Positions 22,103-30,838 are shown, numbered from the stretch's first letter. The stretch: DNA of 64,000 bases from Flavobacterium sp. CG_23.5 (GCF_017875765.1 NZ_JAGGNA010000001.1:2011001-2075000), one strand, 5' to 3'. Numbers and translations are program-made. Notes: generated by a model from the sequence alone, not told the origin.

Positions 22103-23503
22103 ATGAGTACTACATTATTCGACAAAGTATGGGATTCGCACGTGGTGCGTAAAATTGAAGATGGACCCGATGTGTTTTTTATTGACCGTCATTTCATCCA
22201 TGAAGTTACTAGTCCTGTTGCTTTTTTAGGCTTAAAATCAAGAAATATCAAGGTTTTGTATCCAGAACGCACTTTTGCGACTGCCGATCACAATACTCCA
22301 ACTATAAATCAACATTTACCTGTTCAAGATGCTTTATCAGCAAATCAGCTAAAGGCATTGGAAGATAATGCAGCAGAATACGGCATTTCTCACTGGGGAT
22401 TAGGAGATCCTAAAAACGGAATTGTACACGTTGTAGGTCCTGAAAACGGAATCACTTTACCCGGCGCTACCATTGTTTGTGGGGATTCACACACTTCTAC
22501 TCATGGTGCTTTTGGTGCTATTGCTTTTGGTATTGGAACTTCAGAGGTAGAAATGGTCATGGCCACACAATGTATCATGCAACCGAAACCAAAGAAAATG
22601 CGTATCAACGTAAATGGAGAGTTGAGTAAAGGTGTTGGTCCAAAAGACGTTGCACTTTATATTATTTCGCAATTAACAACTTCTGGAGGTACCGGATATT
22701 TTGCAGAATATGCCGGAGACGTTTTCGAAAATATGTCAATGGAAGGTCGTATGACCGTTTGTAATTTAAGTATCGAAATGGGTGCTCGCGGTGGTATGAT
22801 TGCGCCTGATCAAAAAACATTCGATTTTTTGGAAGGAAGATTATACGCTCCAAAAGGCGAAGCTTGGGATACCGCAGTGACCTATTGGAAAACATTAAAA
22901 ACGGATGACGACGCGATTTTCGATGCAGAATTAAATATCGATGCAGCTGATATTGAACCAATGATTACGTACGGCACCAATCCAGGAATGGGAATTGGCA
23001 TCTCAAAAAACATTCCGAATGCCAGCCAAGTCGAAGGTGGCGAGGAAACTTATAAAAAATCTTTAGCCTACATGGGCTTTGAAGAAAACGACGTCATGAT
23101 TGGGAAACCGATTGATTTTGTTTTCTTGGGAAGTTGCACCAATGGTAGAATTGAAGATTTTAGAGCTTTTACAGAAATTGTAAAAGGCAGAAAAAAAGCA
23201 GACAATGTTACGGCTTGGTTGGTTCCGGGTTCTCATGTAGTGGAAGCACAGATTAAAGAAGAAGGACTTTTGGACATTCTAACCGAAGCTGGTTTTGTAT
23301 TGCGTCAGCCAGGTTGTTCCGCTTGTTTAGCGATGAACGATGACAAAGTACCTGCTGGAAAATATGCGGTAAGTACGTCAAACAGAAACTTTGAAGGGCG
23401 TCAAGGTCCTGGTTCCAGAACATTATTGGCAAGTCCAATTATGGCGGCAGCGGCGGCGGTTACCGGAGTGTTGACAGATCCACGAGAGCTACTAGCCCCC
23501 TAA
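22103..23503 (+). CDS. leuC: 3-isopropylmalate dehydratase large subunit
   Basis: 466 residues, full length. The aconitase-superfamily [4Fe-4S] cysteines are seen in [12 protein letters not shown] and in [12 protein letters not shown]; the substrate-binding [32 protein letters not shown] is intact. With LeuD it isomerises 2- to 3-isopropylmalate in leucine synthesis. First gene of the leu operon. The last codons (ELLAP, stop) run into a dispersed CCCCCTAACCCCCAAAGGGGG repeat. Confidence 0.97.
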   Translation: MSTTLFDKVWDSHVVRKIEDGPDVFFIDRHFIHEVTSPVAFLGLKSRNIKVLYPERTFATADHNTPTINQHLPVQDALSANQLKALEDNAAEYGISHWGLGDPKNGIVHVVGPENGITLPGATIVCGDSHTSTHGAFGAIAFGIGTSEVEMVMATQCIMQPKPKKMRINVNGELSKGVGPKDVALYIISQLTTSGGTGYFAEYAGDVFENMSMEGRMTVCNLSIEMGARGGMIAPDQKTFDFLEGRLYAPKGEAWDTAVTYWKTLKTDDDAIFDAELNIDAADIEPMITYGTNPGMGIGISKNIPNASQVEGGEETYKKSLAYMGFEENDVMIGKPIDFVFLGSCTNGRIEDFRAFTEIVKGRKKADNVTAWLVPGSHVVEAQIKEEGLLDILTEAGFVLRQPGCSACLAMNDDKVPAGKYAVSTSNRNFEGRQGPGSRTLLASPIMAAAAAVTGVLTDPRELLAP

Positions 23504-23612
23504 CCCCCAAAGGGGGAATTCTCAAGATAGTAAACTGAATTTGTAAAAAAAGACACATTATAAAAAACAACATACGTCTCTAACAACTCCCCCTTTGGGG
23601 GTTGGGGGGCTA
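23495..23612. repeat. Facing pair of GC-rich repeats between leuC and leuD
   Basis: GCCCCCTAACCCCCAAAGGGGGA (23495-23517) and its reverse-complement-like partner at 23588-23610 face each other across about 70 bases. In the mRNA they can form a 23-bp stem with one G-U pair. The first copy contains the leuC stop codon and the second ends 12-15 bases before the leuD ATG. Confidence 0.8.
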
Positions 23613-23624
23613 ATCACAAATCAA

Positions 23625-24221
23625 ATGGCATACGATAAATTTAATATCCTTACCAGTAGTGGAGTACCGCTACCTATAGAAAACGTAGATACAGATCAAA
23701 TCATCCCAGCTCGTTTCTTAAAAGCAACAGAACGTGTTGGTTTTGGCGATAACCTTTTCCGCGACTGGAGATACAACGCAGACGAAACTCCAAAAGCAGA
23801 TTTCGTTTTGAATGACGCAACTTATAGCGGGAAAATATTAGTGGGCGGGAAAAACTTTGGTTCGGGTTCTTCAAGAGAGCACGCAGCTTGGGCAGTTTAC
23901 GATTACGGTTTTCGTGCTGTAGTTTCCAGTTTTTTCGCAGACATCTTTAAAGGAAATTGCTTAAACATTGGCGTTTTGCCAGTTCAAGTAAGCCCAAAAT
24001 TTGCTGATAAAATTTTCAAAGCGATTGAAGCTGATCCAAAAACAGAATTAGAAATCAACCTTCCGGAGCAAACTATCACTCTTTTGACCACAGGAGAAAA
24101 AGAAACATTTGACATTTCCGGTTACAAAAAAGACAATATGATCAATGGTTTTGACGACATTGATTATTTACAAAACATCAAAGAAGAAATTGTAACGTTT
24201 GCTGACAAGCAACTTATTTAA
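23625..24221 (+). CDS. leuD: 3-isopropylmalate dehydratase small subunit
   Basis: 198 residues from the ATG at 23625 (MAYDKFNILTSSGVPLP). The family signature NVDTDQIIPARFLKA and GKNFGSGSSREHAAWAVYDYGFRAVVS (swivelling-domain anion site) are present. Pairs with LeuC. The frame is open further upstream, but that part is the GC-rich repeat, so this start is preferred. It is separated from leuC by the repeat pair, unusual within an operon that is otherwise tight. Confidence 0.96.
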   Translation: MAYDKFNILTSSGVPLPIENVDTDQIIPARFLKATERVGFGDNLFRDWRYNADETPKADFVLNDATYSGKILVGGKNFGSGSSREHAAWAVYDYGFRAVVSSFFADIFKGNCLNIGVLPVQVSPKFADKIFKAIEADPKTELEINLPEQTITLLTTGEKETFDISGYKKDNMINGFDDIDYLQNIKEEIVTFADKQLI

Positions 24222-24306
24222 TTTATTCCCTATAGTTTAAGGTTTGAAATTTAAGTCTGGTGTTTTATTGTGCCGAGCTTTAAACCTTAATATTTATCCA
24301 TTTTAT

Positions 24307-24855
24307 ATGACATTTGAAGCAAGTACCATAGAGGATATTGATTCCATTTTTCATTTTTATGATATGGCGGTCGAATATCAAAAAACCAAATTCAACAAAC
24401 ATTGGCAGGGTTTTGAAAGAAATTTGGTGAAAAAAGAAATCGCAGAAGAACGGCAATGGAAAATAATTATTGACAATGAAATCGCGTGTGTTTTTGCAAT
24501 CACATTTGATGACGAAAGCATTTGGAAAGAAAAAAATAATGACAAAGCAGTTTACTTTCACAGGATTGTGACCCATACAAAATTTCGAGGACAAAATTTT
24601 GTAAAAAAAATTACGGAATGGGCAAAACCATTTGCCCAAGAAAAAGGACTCGATTATTTGAGACTGGATACTTGGGGAGATAATGAAGAATTAATTGAGT
24701 ATTATCAAAAATGTGGGTTTGACTTTTTAGGAATTATAACCCCAGATTATAACGGATTACCCAAACATTACGACGGAATAACTTTGAGTTTGTTTGAAAT
24801 AAAATGCCCCACAACCCCCAAAGGGGAAGTTAGTGAGGAAAATATAGTAGCCTAA
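24307..24855 (+). CDS. GNAT-family N-acetyltransferase in the leu operon
   Basis: 182 residues from the ATG at 24307 (MTFEASTIEDIDSIFHFYDMA). The GNAT core is visible: CVFAITFDDESIWKE (beta4), AVYFHRIVTHTKFRGQNFVKKITEWAKPFAQEKGLDYLRLDTWGDNEELIEYYQKCGFDFLG with the R/Q-x-x-G-like acetyl-CoA loop (FRGQNF). It lies between leuD and the leuA-like gene, 8 bp before the latter. Its substrate is unknown; nothing in leucine synthesis needs it. The last ~19 residues (CPTTPKGEVSEENIVA) are encoded by a GC-rich dispersed repeat. Confidence 0.85.
   Translation: MTFEASTIEDIDSIFHFYDMAVEYQKTKFNKHWQGFERNLVKKEIAEERQWKIIIDNEIACVFAITFDDESIWKEKNNDKAVYFHRIVTHTKFRGQNFVKKITEWAKPFAQEKGLDYLRLDTWGDNEELIEYYQKCGFDFLGIITPDYNGLPKHYDGITLSLFEIKCPTTPKGEVSEENIVA
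24804..24836. repeat. CCCCACAACCCCCAAAGGGG repeat at the 3' end of the GNAT gene
   Basis: A further copy of the family at 4182, 23495 and 23588, again in frame at the end of a gene, encoding CPTTPKGE. It is followed by GTTAGTGAGGAAA, as in other flavobacterial copies I know. Confidence 0.65.
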
Positions 24856-24863
24856 GCAAAACA

Positions 24864-26450
24864 ATGGAAAAAAGAAAGATTGAAATAATGGATACGACAC
24901 TTCGTGATGGTGAACAAACCTCAGGAGTATCCTTTTCTGCTGCAGAAAAACTGACCATTGCACAATTATTGTTGGAAGAATTAAATGTTGATAGAATCGA
25001 AATTGCTTCGGCACGTGTCAGCGAAGGCGAATTTCAAGGCGTAAAAGGTATCATGACTTGGGCTGAGGAAAAAGGATATAGTAACCGAATTGAAGTTTTA
25101 ACTTTTGTTGACGGAGGACTTTCGATAGAATGGATGAAAAATACTGGCGCGAAAGTTCAGAATTTATTAACCAAAGGATCTTTGAATCATTTGACCCATC
25201 AGTTAAAAAAAATACCCGAACAACATTTTACTGAAATTGCACAAGCCATTTCTTTGGCTAAAGAAAATAATATAGAGACGAATGTCTATTTAGAAGACTG
25301 GAGCAATGGAATGCGCAACTCACCTGAATATGTATTTCAGTTCTTAGATTTTTTAGTGACTCAACCCGTTAAAAGAATATTATTACCGGATACTTTAGGC
25401 GTTCTTATTCCAACAGAAACATTTGAATTTATTTCGAAAATTACTGCAAAATATCCAAATATCCATTTTGATTTTCATGCACACAATGATTATGATTTAA
25501 GCATTGCTAATGTTATGGAAGCGGTAAAAGCGGGTATCAAAGGACTTCACGTAACCGTAAACGGAATGGGAGAACGCGCTGGAAACGCACCGCTTGAAAG
25601 TACTGTGGCAGTAATCAATGACTTTTTACCGGAAATAGAAATCAGTGTAAAAGAATCTTCCTTATATTCTGTGAGTAAGTTGGTAGAAACTTTCACAGGA
25701 TATAGAATTCCCGCCAACAAACCTATCGTGGGTGACAATGTATTTACGCAAACAGCTGGAATTCACGCAGATGGAGATAACAAAAATAATTTATATTTTA
25801 ATGATTTGCTTCCGGAACGTTTTGGAAGAAAACGAAAATATGCGCTTGGTAAAACATCCGGCAAGGCCAATATTGAGAAAAATCTTCAGGAATTAGGATT
25901 GAAATTAAATCAAGAAGATCTAAAATTAGTTACCCAAAGGATTATCGAATTAGGGGACAAAAAAGAAACCGTTACCAAGGAAGATTTACCTTATATCATA
26001 TCTGATGTTTTGGACAGTCAGACCTATGAAGAAAAAATCGTAGTAGAATCATATATTTTATCCCATGCTAAAGGAATGCGCCCATCCACCACCCTTTCCT
26101 TAAAAATTGACGGAGAAGTAATTGAAGAACACGCGCAAGGTGACGGACAATTTGACGCTTTTATGAATGCATTGGCAAAAATATATAAAAGTAAAAATTT
26201 AGAACTGCCTAAATTGATCGATTATGCAGTTCGAATTCCTCCGGGAAGTAGTTCTGATGCTTTATGCGAAACGATAATAACATGGACTAATAAAGGTAAA
26301 GAATTTAAAACAAGAGGATTAGATTCGGACCAAACGGTAGCCGCAATTATTGCTACTCAAAAAATGTTAAATGTAATCCCCTCTCCTCCCGATGCGTCAG
26401 AAATCTTAGAAATTCAAGGAGACAAGATCCAATCGCAGATTAAAATTTAG
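24864..26450 (+). CDS. 2-isopropylmalate synthase family enzyme (LeuA-like, with C-terminal LeuA dimer/regulatory domain)
   Basis: 528 residues. The HMGL-like TIM barrel starts IMDTTLRDGEQTSGVSF (metal-binding Asp and catalytic Arg), with FHAHNDYDLSIANVMEAVKAG (HxH metal site) and VNGMGERAGNAPLE. The C-terminal ~130 residues (VVESYILSHAKGMRPSTTLSLKIDGEVIEEHAQGDGQFDAFMNAL) are the allosteric dimer domain. Position between leuD and leuB argues for the acetyl-CoA + 2-oxoisovalerate condensation. The sequence type is not classic LeuA (e.g. IEIASARVSEGEF in place of the usual helix), so a citramalate synthase role is possible. Confidence 0.85.
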   Translation: MEKRKIEIMDTTLRDGEQTSGVSFSAAEKLTIAQLLLEELNVDRIEIASARVSEGEFQGVKGIMTWAEEKGYSNRIEVLTFVDGGLSIEWMKNTGAKVQNLLTKGSLNHLTHQLKKIPEQHFTEIAQAISLAKENNIETNVYLEDWSNGMRNSPEYVFQFLDFLVTQPVKRILLPDTLGVLIPTETFEFISKITAKYPNIHFDFHAHNDYDLSIANVMEAVKAGIKGLHVTVNGMGERAGNAPLESTVAVINDFLPEIEISVKESSLYSVSKLVETFTGYRIPANKPIVGDNVFTQTAGIHADGDNKNNLYFNDLLPERFGRKRKYALGKTSGKANIEKNLQELGLKLNQEDLKLVTQRIIELGDKKETVTKEDLPYIISDVLDSQTYEEKIVVESYILSHAKGMRPSTTLSLKIDGEVIEEHAQGDGQFDAFMNALAKIYKSKNLELPKLIDYAVRIPPGSSSDALCETIITWTNKGKEFKTRGLDSDQTVAAIIATQKMLNVIPSPPDASEILEIQGDKIQSQIKI

Positions 26451-26499
26451 AATAAAATTAAAGAAATACAATCAAATAATAAAAATAATCCATCAACAC

Positions 26500-26548
26500 C
26501 CAGTCTTCCCCTCCATCGGAGGTTCCCGACCTTTGGGAGGGGTGAGGA
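26500..26548. repeat. CCCCTCC...GGAGGGG dispersed repeat before leuB
   Basis: The 113-bp gap between the leuA-like gene and leuB contains TTCCCCTCCATCGGAGG...CCTTTGGGAGGGG, an inverted repeat. It is a longer variant of the GC-rich elements at 23495 and 24804. Confidence 0.6.
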
Positions 26549-26563
26549 ATAAACATAATTAGT

Positions 26564-27625
26564 ATGAAATTTAATATCGCCCTTTTAGCCGGAGACGGAA
26601 TTGGACCTGAAGTAATTAATGAAGCCGTAAAAGTTTCGGATGCCATTGCAAAAAAATTTAACCATGAAATCATTTGGATGCCTGCATTAACAGGCGCTTG
26701 TGCGATTGATGCTGTTGGAGTTCCTTACCCTGACGAAACGCACGAAATCTGCCTAAAAGCAGATGCTGTTTTATTTGGCGCTGTTGGACATCCAAAATAT
26801 GACAATGATCCAAAAGCAACAGTAAGACCCGAACAAGGATTATTGTTAATGCGAAAAAAATTAGGTTTGTTTGCCAATGTTCGACCAACATTTACCTTTC
26901 CATCTTTGATTGACAATTCTCCATTAAAAAGAGAACGAATTGAAGGAACGGATTTAGTTTTCTTGAGAGAACTTACCGGTGGAATTTATTTTGGTGAAAA
27001 AGGAAGGAAAGATGATGGCGAAACTGCTTATGACACTTGTACTTACACCAGAGTCGAAGTGCAACGATTGGCAAAAAAAGGTTTTGAATTGGCTATGACA
27101 CGAACTAAAAAACTGTGTTGCGTGGACAAAGCCAATGTATTGGAAACATCCCGTTTATGGAGAGAAACCGTTCAAGCGATGGAGAAAGATTACCCGGAAG
27201 TTACAGTAAGTTACGAATTTGTTGATGCTGTAGCGATGCGTTTGGTTCAGTGGCCTAATTCCTATGACGTATTAATTACAGAAAACTTATTCGGTGATAT
27301 TTTAACCGATGAAGCTTCAGTGATTTCAGGATCTATGGGATTAATGCCTTCCGCATCTGTTGGAGAACACACTTCATTATTTGAACCAATTCACGGTTCG
27401 TATCCACAAGCTACGGGATTGAATATTGCCAATCCATTGGCGACAGTATTATCGGCAGCAATGATGTTTGAAGATGCTTTTGGTTTAAAAGAAGAAGCGG
27501 CAGCAATTAGAATAGTTGTAAATAAATCCTTAGAACAAGGAATTGTAACAGAAGATTTAGCTATAAAAGAAGCAAAAGCATATAAAACCAGCGAAGTTGG
27601 TGACTGGTTAGTGGCTAATTTGTAA
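26564..27625 (+). CDS. leuB: 3-isopropylmalate dehydrogenase
   Basis: 353 residues, full length. LLAGDGIGPEVINEAVKV (N-terminus), GGIYFGEKGRKDDG (substrate loop), CCVDKANVLETSRLWRE, and the Asp-rich TENLFGDILTDEASVISGSMGLMPSASVG (metal site) with FEPIHGSYPQATG (NAD site) mark LeuB. It oxidises and decarboxylates 3-isopropylmalate. Last gene of the leu operon; a perfect palindrome and a terminator follow. Confidence 0.96.
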   Translation: MKFNIALLAGDGIGPEVINEAVKVSDAIAKKFNHEIIWMPALTGACAIDAVGVPYPDETHEICLKADAVLFGAVGHPKYDNDPKATVRPEQGLLLMRKKLGLFANVRPTFTFPSLIDNSPLKRERIEGTDLVFLRELTGGIYFGEKGRKDDGETAYDTCTYTRVEVQRLAKKGFELAMTRTKKLCCVDKANVLETSRLWRETVQAMEKDYPEVTVSYEFVDAVAMRLVQWPNSYDVLITENLFGDILTDEASVISGSMGLMPSASVGEHTSLFEPIHGSYPQATGLNIANPLATVLSAAMMFEDAFGLKEEAAAIRIVVNKSLEQGIVTEDLAIKEAKAYKTSEVGDWLVANL

Positions 27626-27637
27626 AATATTAGATGT

Positions 27638-27673
27638 TTTAGAAGAGATGCACTGCAGTGCATCTCTTCTAAA
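27638..27673. repeat. 36-bp perfect palindrome (GAGATGCACTGCAGTGCATCTC family)
   Basis: A perfect palindrome centred on CTGCAG at 27655/27656. Related, less perfect copies are at 53827 and 59771. It lies 13 bp after the leuB stop and could form a cruciform or a long RNA hairpin. Confidence 0.85.
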
Positions 27674-27709
27674 CAAAAAAGGTGTCAATTTACATTGACA
27701 CCTTTTTTT
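27674..27709. terminator. Bidirectional terminator between leuB and the RNA-binding protein gene
   Basis: AAAAAAGGTGTCAA-TTTACA-TTGACACCTTTTTTT: a 14-bp perfect stem with A and T runs on both sides, suited to the convergent leuB (+) and RRM protein (-) genes. Confidence 0.9.
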
Positions 27710-27728
27710 ATAGTTGTAGAGAAAAATA

Positions 27729-28091
27729 TTAATATCCACCTCTGTTTCCACCACCACGGTTTTCTCCACCACGGCTGTTTCCACCACCATAACCACCGCG
27801 TGAATCTCCACCACGACTGTTATTGTTAAAACTTCTTCTTTCGCCTTCTGGTTTTGGCTCAGATTTGTTTACTACGATTGCACGTCCTTGAACAGTAGCA
27901 CCATTCAATTCGTCAATAGCTTTTTGAGCTTCCTCATCATTTGGCATCTCAACAAAACCAAATCCTTTACTTCTTCCAGTAAATTTATCAGTAATAATCT
28001 TAACTGAATCAACTGCTCCGTAAGCCTCGAAAGACTCTCTTAAATCTGCTTCCTCAATACTGAATGGAAGACTTCCAACAAAAATATTCAT
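27729..28091 (-). CDS. RRM-domain RNA-binding protein with RGG tail
   Basis: 120 residues. One RNA recognition motif (residues 1-~80) with RNP2 NIFVGSLPF and RNP1 KGFGFVEMP, followed by an Arg/Gly-rich tail (RGGDSRGGYGGG...). Such small RRM proteins are found in cyanobacteria and Bacteroidota and are linked to cold response or RNA binding; the exact RNA targets are unknown. A TACATTTG -7 element (28122-28115) is upstream. Confidence 0.92.
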   Translation of the reverse strand: MNIFVGSLPFSIEEADLRESFEAYGAVDSVKIITDKFTGRSKGFGFVEMPNDEEAQKAIDELNGATVQGRAIVVNKSEPKPEGERRSFNNNSRGGDSRGGYGGGNSRGGENRGGGNRGGY

Positions 28092-28244
28092 ATGTACTTA
28101 TTTAAATAATAGAACAAATGTACAGCTATTTATTTCTAAAACACTATCTATTAGCTTATTTATGTTTTTATTTTGAAATATTACGCAAAAAAATATCGCT
28201 AACACATCTTACATAAGTGTTTTAAGATTAATTTTTACCTTAAT

Positions 28245-28724
28245 TTACTGAACAAGTTTACTTACCGGAACTTTATAAAAAACGCCTTGTTGAAAATTTA
28301 TTGTTGCACTCGCAATTGCGTTATTGTCAGTATTTACTGCGTTAAATTTAAATTTTCCAGTCACAGTATTGTTTACAGCATCATATTCTTCTATCACAAT
28401 TTGACCATCGCCAACACCAAAACCCGTAGAAAAAGTAATTAATCCGCTTGGATCATTTAAAATGTAAGTGACTTTTTTTGATTCACTGGTTCCTAAAAAA
28501 TATGTTTGAGGTTTTGTAGAAGTGGTTTTTAAGGATAGGGTTTCATTCCCGGTATAAGCTTGTATAAGCAAAGACCCATCAGGAGCTAAAGTCGCCCTAG
28601 ATTCTATCGCTCTCCAAAATACATTGTCTTTCATCCCTTGCAAAGAAGGATTATTGAAACGAACATCTTCTTGGCATGATAGAAATGCAAAGAGAACAAT
28701 AATAATTAAAAAAAGCTTTTTCAT
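28245..28724 (-). CDS. Predicted lipoprotein (DUF6252-like)
   Basis: 159 residues from the ATG at 28724. Signal peptide with lipobox (LFLIIIVLFAFLSC). The mature part starts QEDVRFNNPSLQGMKDNVFWRAIESRATLAPDGSLLIQAYTGNETLSL, which resembles the flavobacterial DUF6252 group; the rest is beta-rich. A longer start (28748) overlaps a TACTTTTG promoter element (28753-28746), which favours the inner ATG. Function unknown, likely outer-membrane anchored. Confidence 0.75.
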   Translation of the reverse strand: MKKLFLIIIVLFAFLSCQEDVRFNNPSLQGMKDNVFWRAIESRATLAPDGSLLIQAYTGNETLSLKTTSTKPQTYFLGTSESKKVTYILNDPSGLITFSTGFGVGDGQIVIEEYDAVNNTVTGKFKFNAVNTDNNAIASATINFQQGVFYKVPVSKLVQ

Positions 28725-28745
28725 AATAGTGGCTATTGATCTACA

Positions 28746-28753
28746 CAAAAGTA
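28746..28753 (-). promoter_or_regulatory. TACTTTTG -7 element of the lipoprotein gene
   Basis: Minus strand TAnnTTTG match, 22 bases before the chosen start of the lipoprotein gene. No TTG at 17-23 bases is seen. Confidence 0.4.
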
Positions 28754-28866
28754 AATTATTTTAGTTAGAAAATTTAAAACAAAAATAAAAAACACAGTCA
28801 TTTTTCCCGTAACTTATTATGAGTCATTAAAATACTAATCCGATTAGTATTTACCAATAAAAAATG

Positions 28867-28874
28867 TATCTTTG
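28867..28874 (+). promoter_or_regulatory. rpsP -7 element (TATCTTTG)
   Basis: TATCTTTGCACCC is a strong TAnnTTTG match about 50 bp before rpsP. The -33 TTG is not evident. Confidence 0.6.
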
Positions 28875-28923
28875 CACCCTTAATTAATAGAGGTCGAGTA
28901 CCTCAAAATTTAATCACAAGATT

Positions 28924-29481
28924 ATGTCAGTAAAAATTAGATTACAAAGACACGGTAAAAAAGGAAAACCTTTTTACTGGGTTGTAGCAGCGGATGCTCG
29001 CTCAAAAAGAGATGGTAAATACTTAGAGAAAATCGGTACTTACAATCCAAACACAAACCCAGCAACTATCGATTTAAACATTGATAGCGCAGTTAAATGG
29101 TTGCACAATGGTGCTCAACCAACTGATACTGCTAGAGCAATTCTTTCTTACAAAGGAGCTTTATTGAAACATCACCTTGATGGTGGTATCCGTAAAGGTG
29201 CTTTAACTCAAGAACAAGCTGATGCAAAATTAGCAACTTGGTTAGAAGAAAAAACAGGAACAGTTGATGCTAAAAAAGAAGGTTTGACAAAAGCACAAGC
29301 GGATGTTAAAGCGAAAGCTTTCAAAGCAGAACAAGATGTAAACGCAAAACGTTTAGCTGCAGCTGCACAAGCTGAAGCAGATGCTATTGCTGCTGCTACT
29401 CCTGCTGTAGAAGAAGAAGTTGAAGCTTCGGCTGAAGAAACTCCTGCTGCAGAAGAAAATAACGAAACAACTGAAGCATAA
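28924..29481 (+). CDS. rpsP: 30S ribosomal protein S16
   Basis: 185 residues. The first ~80 are the S16 core (VKIRLQRHGKKGKPFYWVVAADARSKRDGKYLEKIGTYNPN). The remaining ~100 are an Ala/Glu/Lys-rich extension (EADAIAAATPAVEEEVEASAEE...) of the kind seen in Bacteroidota S16. It assembles into the 30S body. rimM follows at 15 bp, the conserved rpsP-rimM order. Confidence 0.97.
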   Translation: MSVKIRLQRHGKKGKPFYWVVAADARSKRDGKYLEKIGTYNPNTNPATIDLNIDSAVKWLHNGAQPTDTARAILSYKGALLKHHLDGGIRKGALTQEQADAKLATWLEEKTGTVDAKKEGLTKAQADVKAKAFKAEQDVNAKRLAAAAQAEADAIAAATPAVEEEVEASAEETPAAEENNETTEA

Positions 29482-29496
29482 TTTTAGAAGGCGAAG

Positions 29497-30021
29497 ATGC
29501 GTAAAGAAGATTGTTTCTATTTAGGTAAAATCGCTAAAAAATTTAGTTTCAAAGGGGAAGTTCTTGCCTATTTAGATACGGACGAACCTGAGTTATACGA
29601 AAACTTGGAATCAGTGTTTGTTGAATGCAACAAACACTTGGTTCCTTTTTTTATTGAGAGCAGTTCACTGCACAAAAACGATTTCCTTAGAATTCGTTTT
29701 GAAGACATGAATACCGAAGAAGATGCAGATGCCATAATAGGCAATGACATTTACCTTCCATTAAAAATGTTACCAAAACTTACCGGTAACAAATTCTACT
29801 TCCACGAAGTTATAGGATTTGAAGTTGAAGACAAACGTCTTGGCGTTGTTGGAAAAATAGAATCTATAAATGATTCAACCGCACAGCCCCTTTTTGAAGT
29901 GCTAAATGGCGAAGTTGAAATTCTAATCCCAATGATTGATCATTTTCTTGTAAAAATTGATCGTGAAAACAAAAAAGTGGTCATGGATTTACCAGAAGGC
30001 TTAATCGAAATGTACTTATAA
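29497..30021 (+). CDS. rimM: Ribosome maturation factor RimM
   Basis: 174 residues. The N-terminal RimM domain starts CFYLGKIAKKFSFKGEVLAYLDTDEPELYENL, and the C-terminal PRC barrel-like domain holds FYFHEVIGFEVEDKRLGVVGKIESI and EILIPMIDHFLVKIDRENKKVVMDLPEGLIEMY. It helps 16S processing and 30S assembly and binds S19. Co-transcribed with rpsP. Confidence 0.96.
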   Translation: MRKEDCFYLGKIAKKFSFKGEVLAYLDTDEPELYENLESVFVECNKHLVPFFIESSSLHKNDFLRIRFEDMNTEEDADAIIGNDIYLPLKMLPKLTGNKFYFHEVIGFEVEDKRLGVVGKIESINDSTAQPLFEVLNGEVEILIPMIDHFLVKIDRENKKVVMDLPEGLIEMYL

Positions 30022-30130
30022 ACAGTATTCAGTGTTCAGTCGCAGTGTTCAGTTTCTAAAAAACCTGAAATGCTTCGCCCGTTCGCTATCGCTCGGGTCA
30101 AAAATCGTTAATCTACAATCTTAAATCGCT
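30022..30130. repeat. Intergenic repeats between rimM and the methyltransferase gene
   Basis: CAGTGTTCAG occurs twice (about 30033-30055), followed by GCTTCGCCCGTTCGCTATCGCTCGGGTC, which has a CCCG...CGGG hairpin. Both are of a type common between flavobacterial genes. Confidence 0.5.
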
Positions 30131-30838
30131 TTGTTTACCTTCAAAAAGTTTATCGTTCATCAAGACAAATCCGCCATGAAAATTGGAACTGACGGTGTGT
30201 TACTTGGCGCATGGACACCAATAGAAAATAATCCATTTAGCATTTTGGATATCGGTGCTGGAACTGGTGTAATCGCTTTGATGTTGGCACAACGAACTCA
30301 TGCCGAACAAATTGATGCTTTAGAAATTGATGAAGATGCCTACGAACAAGCAGTAGATAATTTTGAAAACTCGCCTTGGAGCGACCGATTATTCTGTTTT
30401 CATGCCGGTTTAGATGAATTTGTGGAAGAACCAGAAGACGAATATGACTTAATCGTTTCCAATCCTCCTTTTTATACCGATGATTTTAAATCCGCAACGG
30501 AACAACGCGATTTAGCTCGTTTTGCTGACTCAATGCCTTTTGTAGATTTGATTGAAGCCGCTGCATTATTACTTTCAGAAAACGGGATTTTTTCCATAAT
30601 CATTCCATTCAAAGAGGAAGAAAATTTCTTGGCTTTAGCCGCAGCATATGAATTATACCCTTTTAAAATAACTCGTGTAAAAGGAACTCCAACAACAGAA
30701 ATCAAAAGAAGCTTATTGGCTTTTAGCCGAAATGAAAACATTGATTTCCCAATTGATGAACTAATCATCGAAACGGCAAGACACATTTATACCGCCGAAT
30801 ATATTGAATTGACGAAAGAATTCTATTTGAAAATGTAA
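30131..30838 (+). CDS. trmN6: tRNA1(Val) (adenine(37)-N6)-methyltransferase
   Basis: 235 residues, TTG start (the only start after an in-frame TAA at 30122). FTFKKFIVHQDKSAMKIGTDGVLLGAWT is the family N-terminus; ILDIGAGTGVIALMLAQ is the SAM-binding loop and VSNPPFYTDDF carries the NPPF amino-methyltransferase motif. It methylates A37 of tRNA1-Val in E. coli (YfiC/TrmN6). Downstream of rpsP-rimM; repeats separate it. Confidence 0.88.
   Translation: MFTFKKFIVHQDKSAMKIGTDGVLLGAWTPIENNPFSILDIGAGTGVIALMLAQRTHAEQIDALEIDEDAYEQAVDNFENSPWSDRLFCFHAGLDEFVEEPEDEYDLIVSNPPFYTDDFKSATEQRDLARFADSMPFVDLIEAAALLLSENGIFSIIIPFKEEENFLALAAAYELYPFKITRVKGTPTTEIKRSLLAFSRNENIDFPIDELIIETARHIYTAEYIELTKEFYLKM

Noticed and set aside
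27608-27814. Alternative frame over the leuB end, palindrome, terminator and RGG tail
   Set aside because: It crosses a strong terminator and its low-complexity part is a frame-shifted reading of the Arg/Gly-rich tail of the RRM protein.
27729-27840. CRISPR-like short repeats
   Set aside because: The periodic GGTGG/CCACC pattern is the codon repetition of the RGG tail; there are no spacers.
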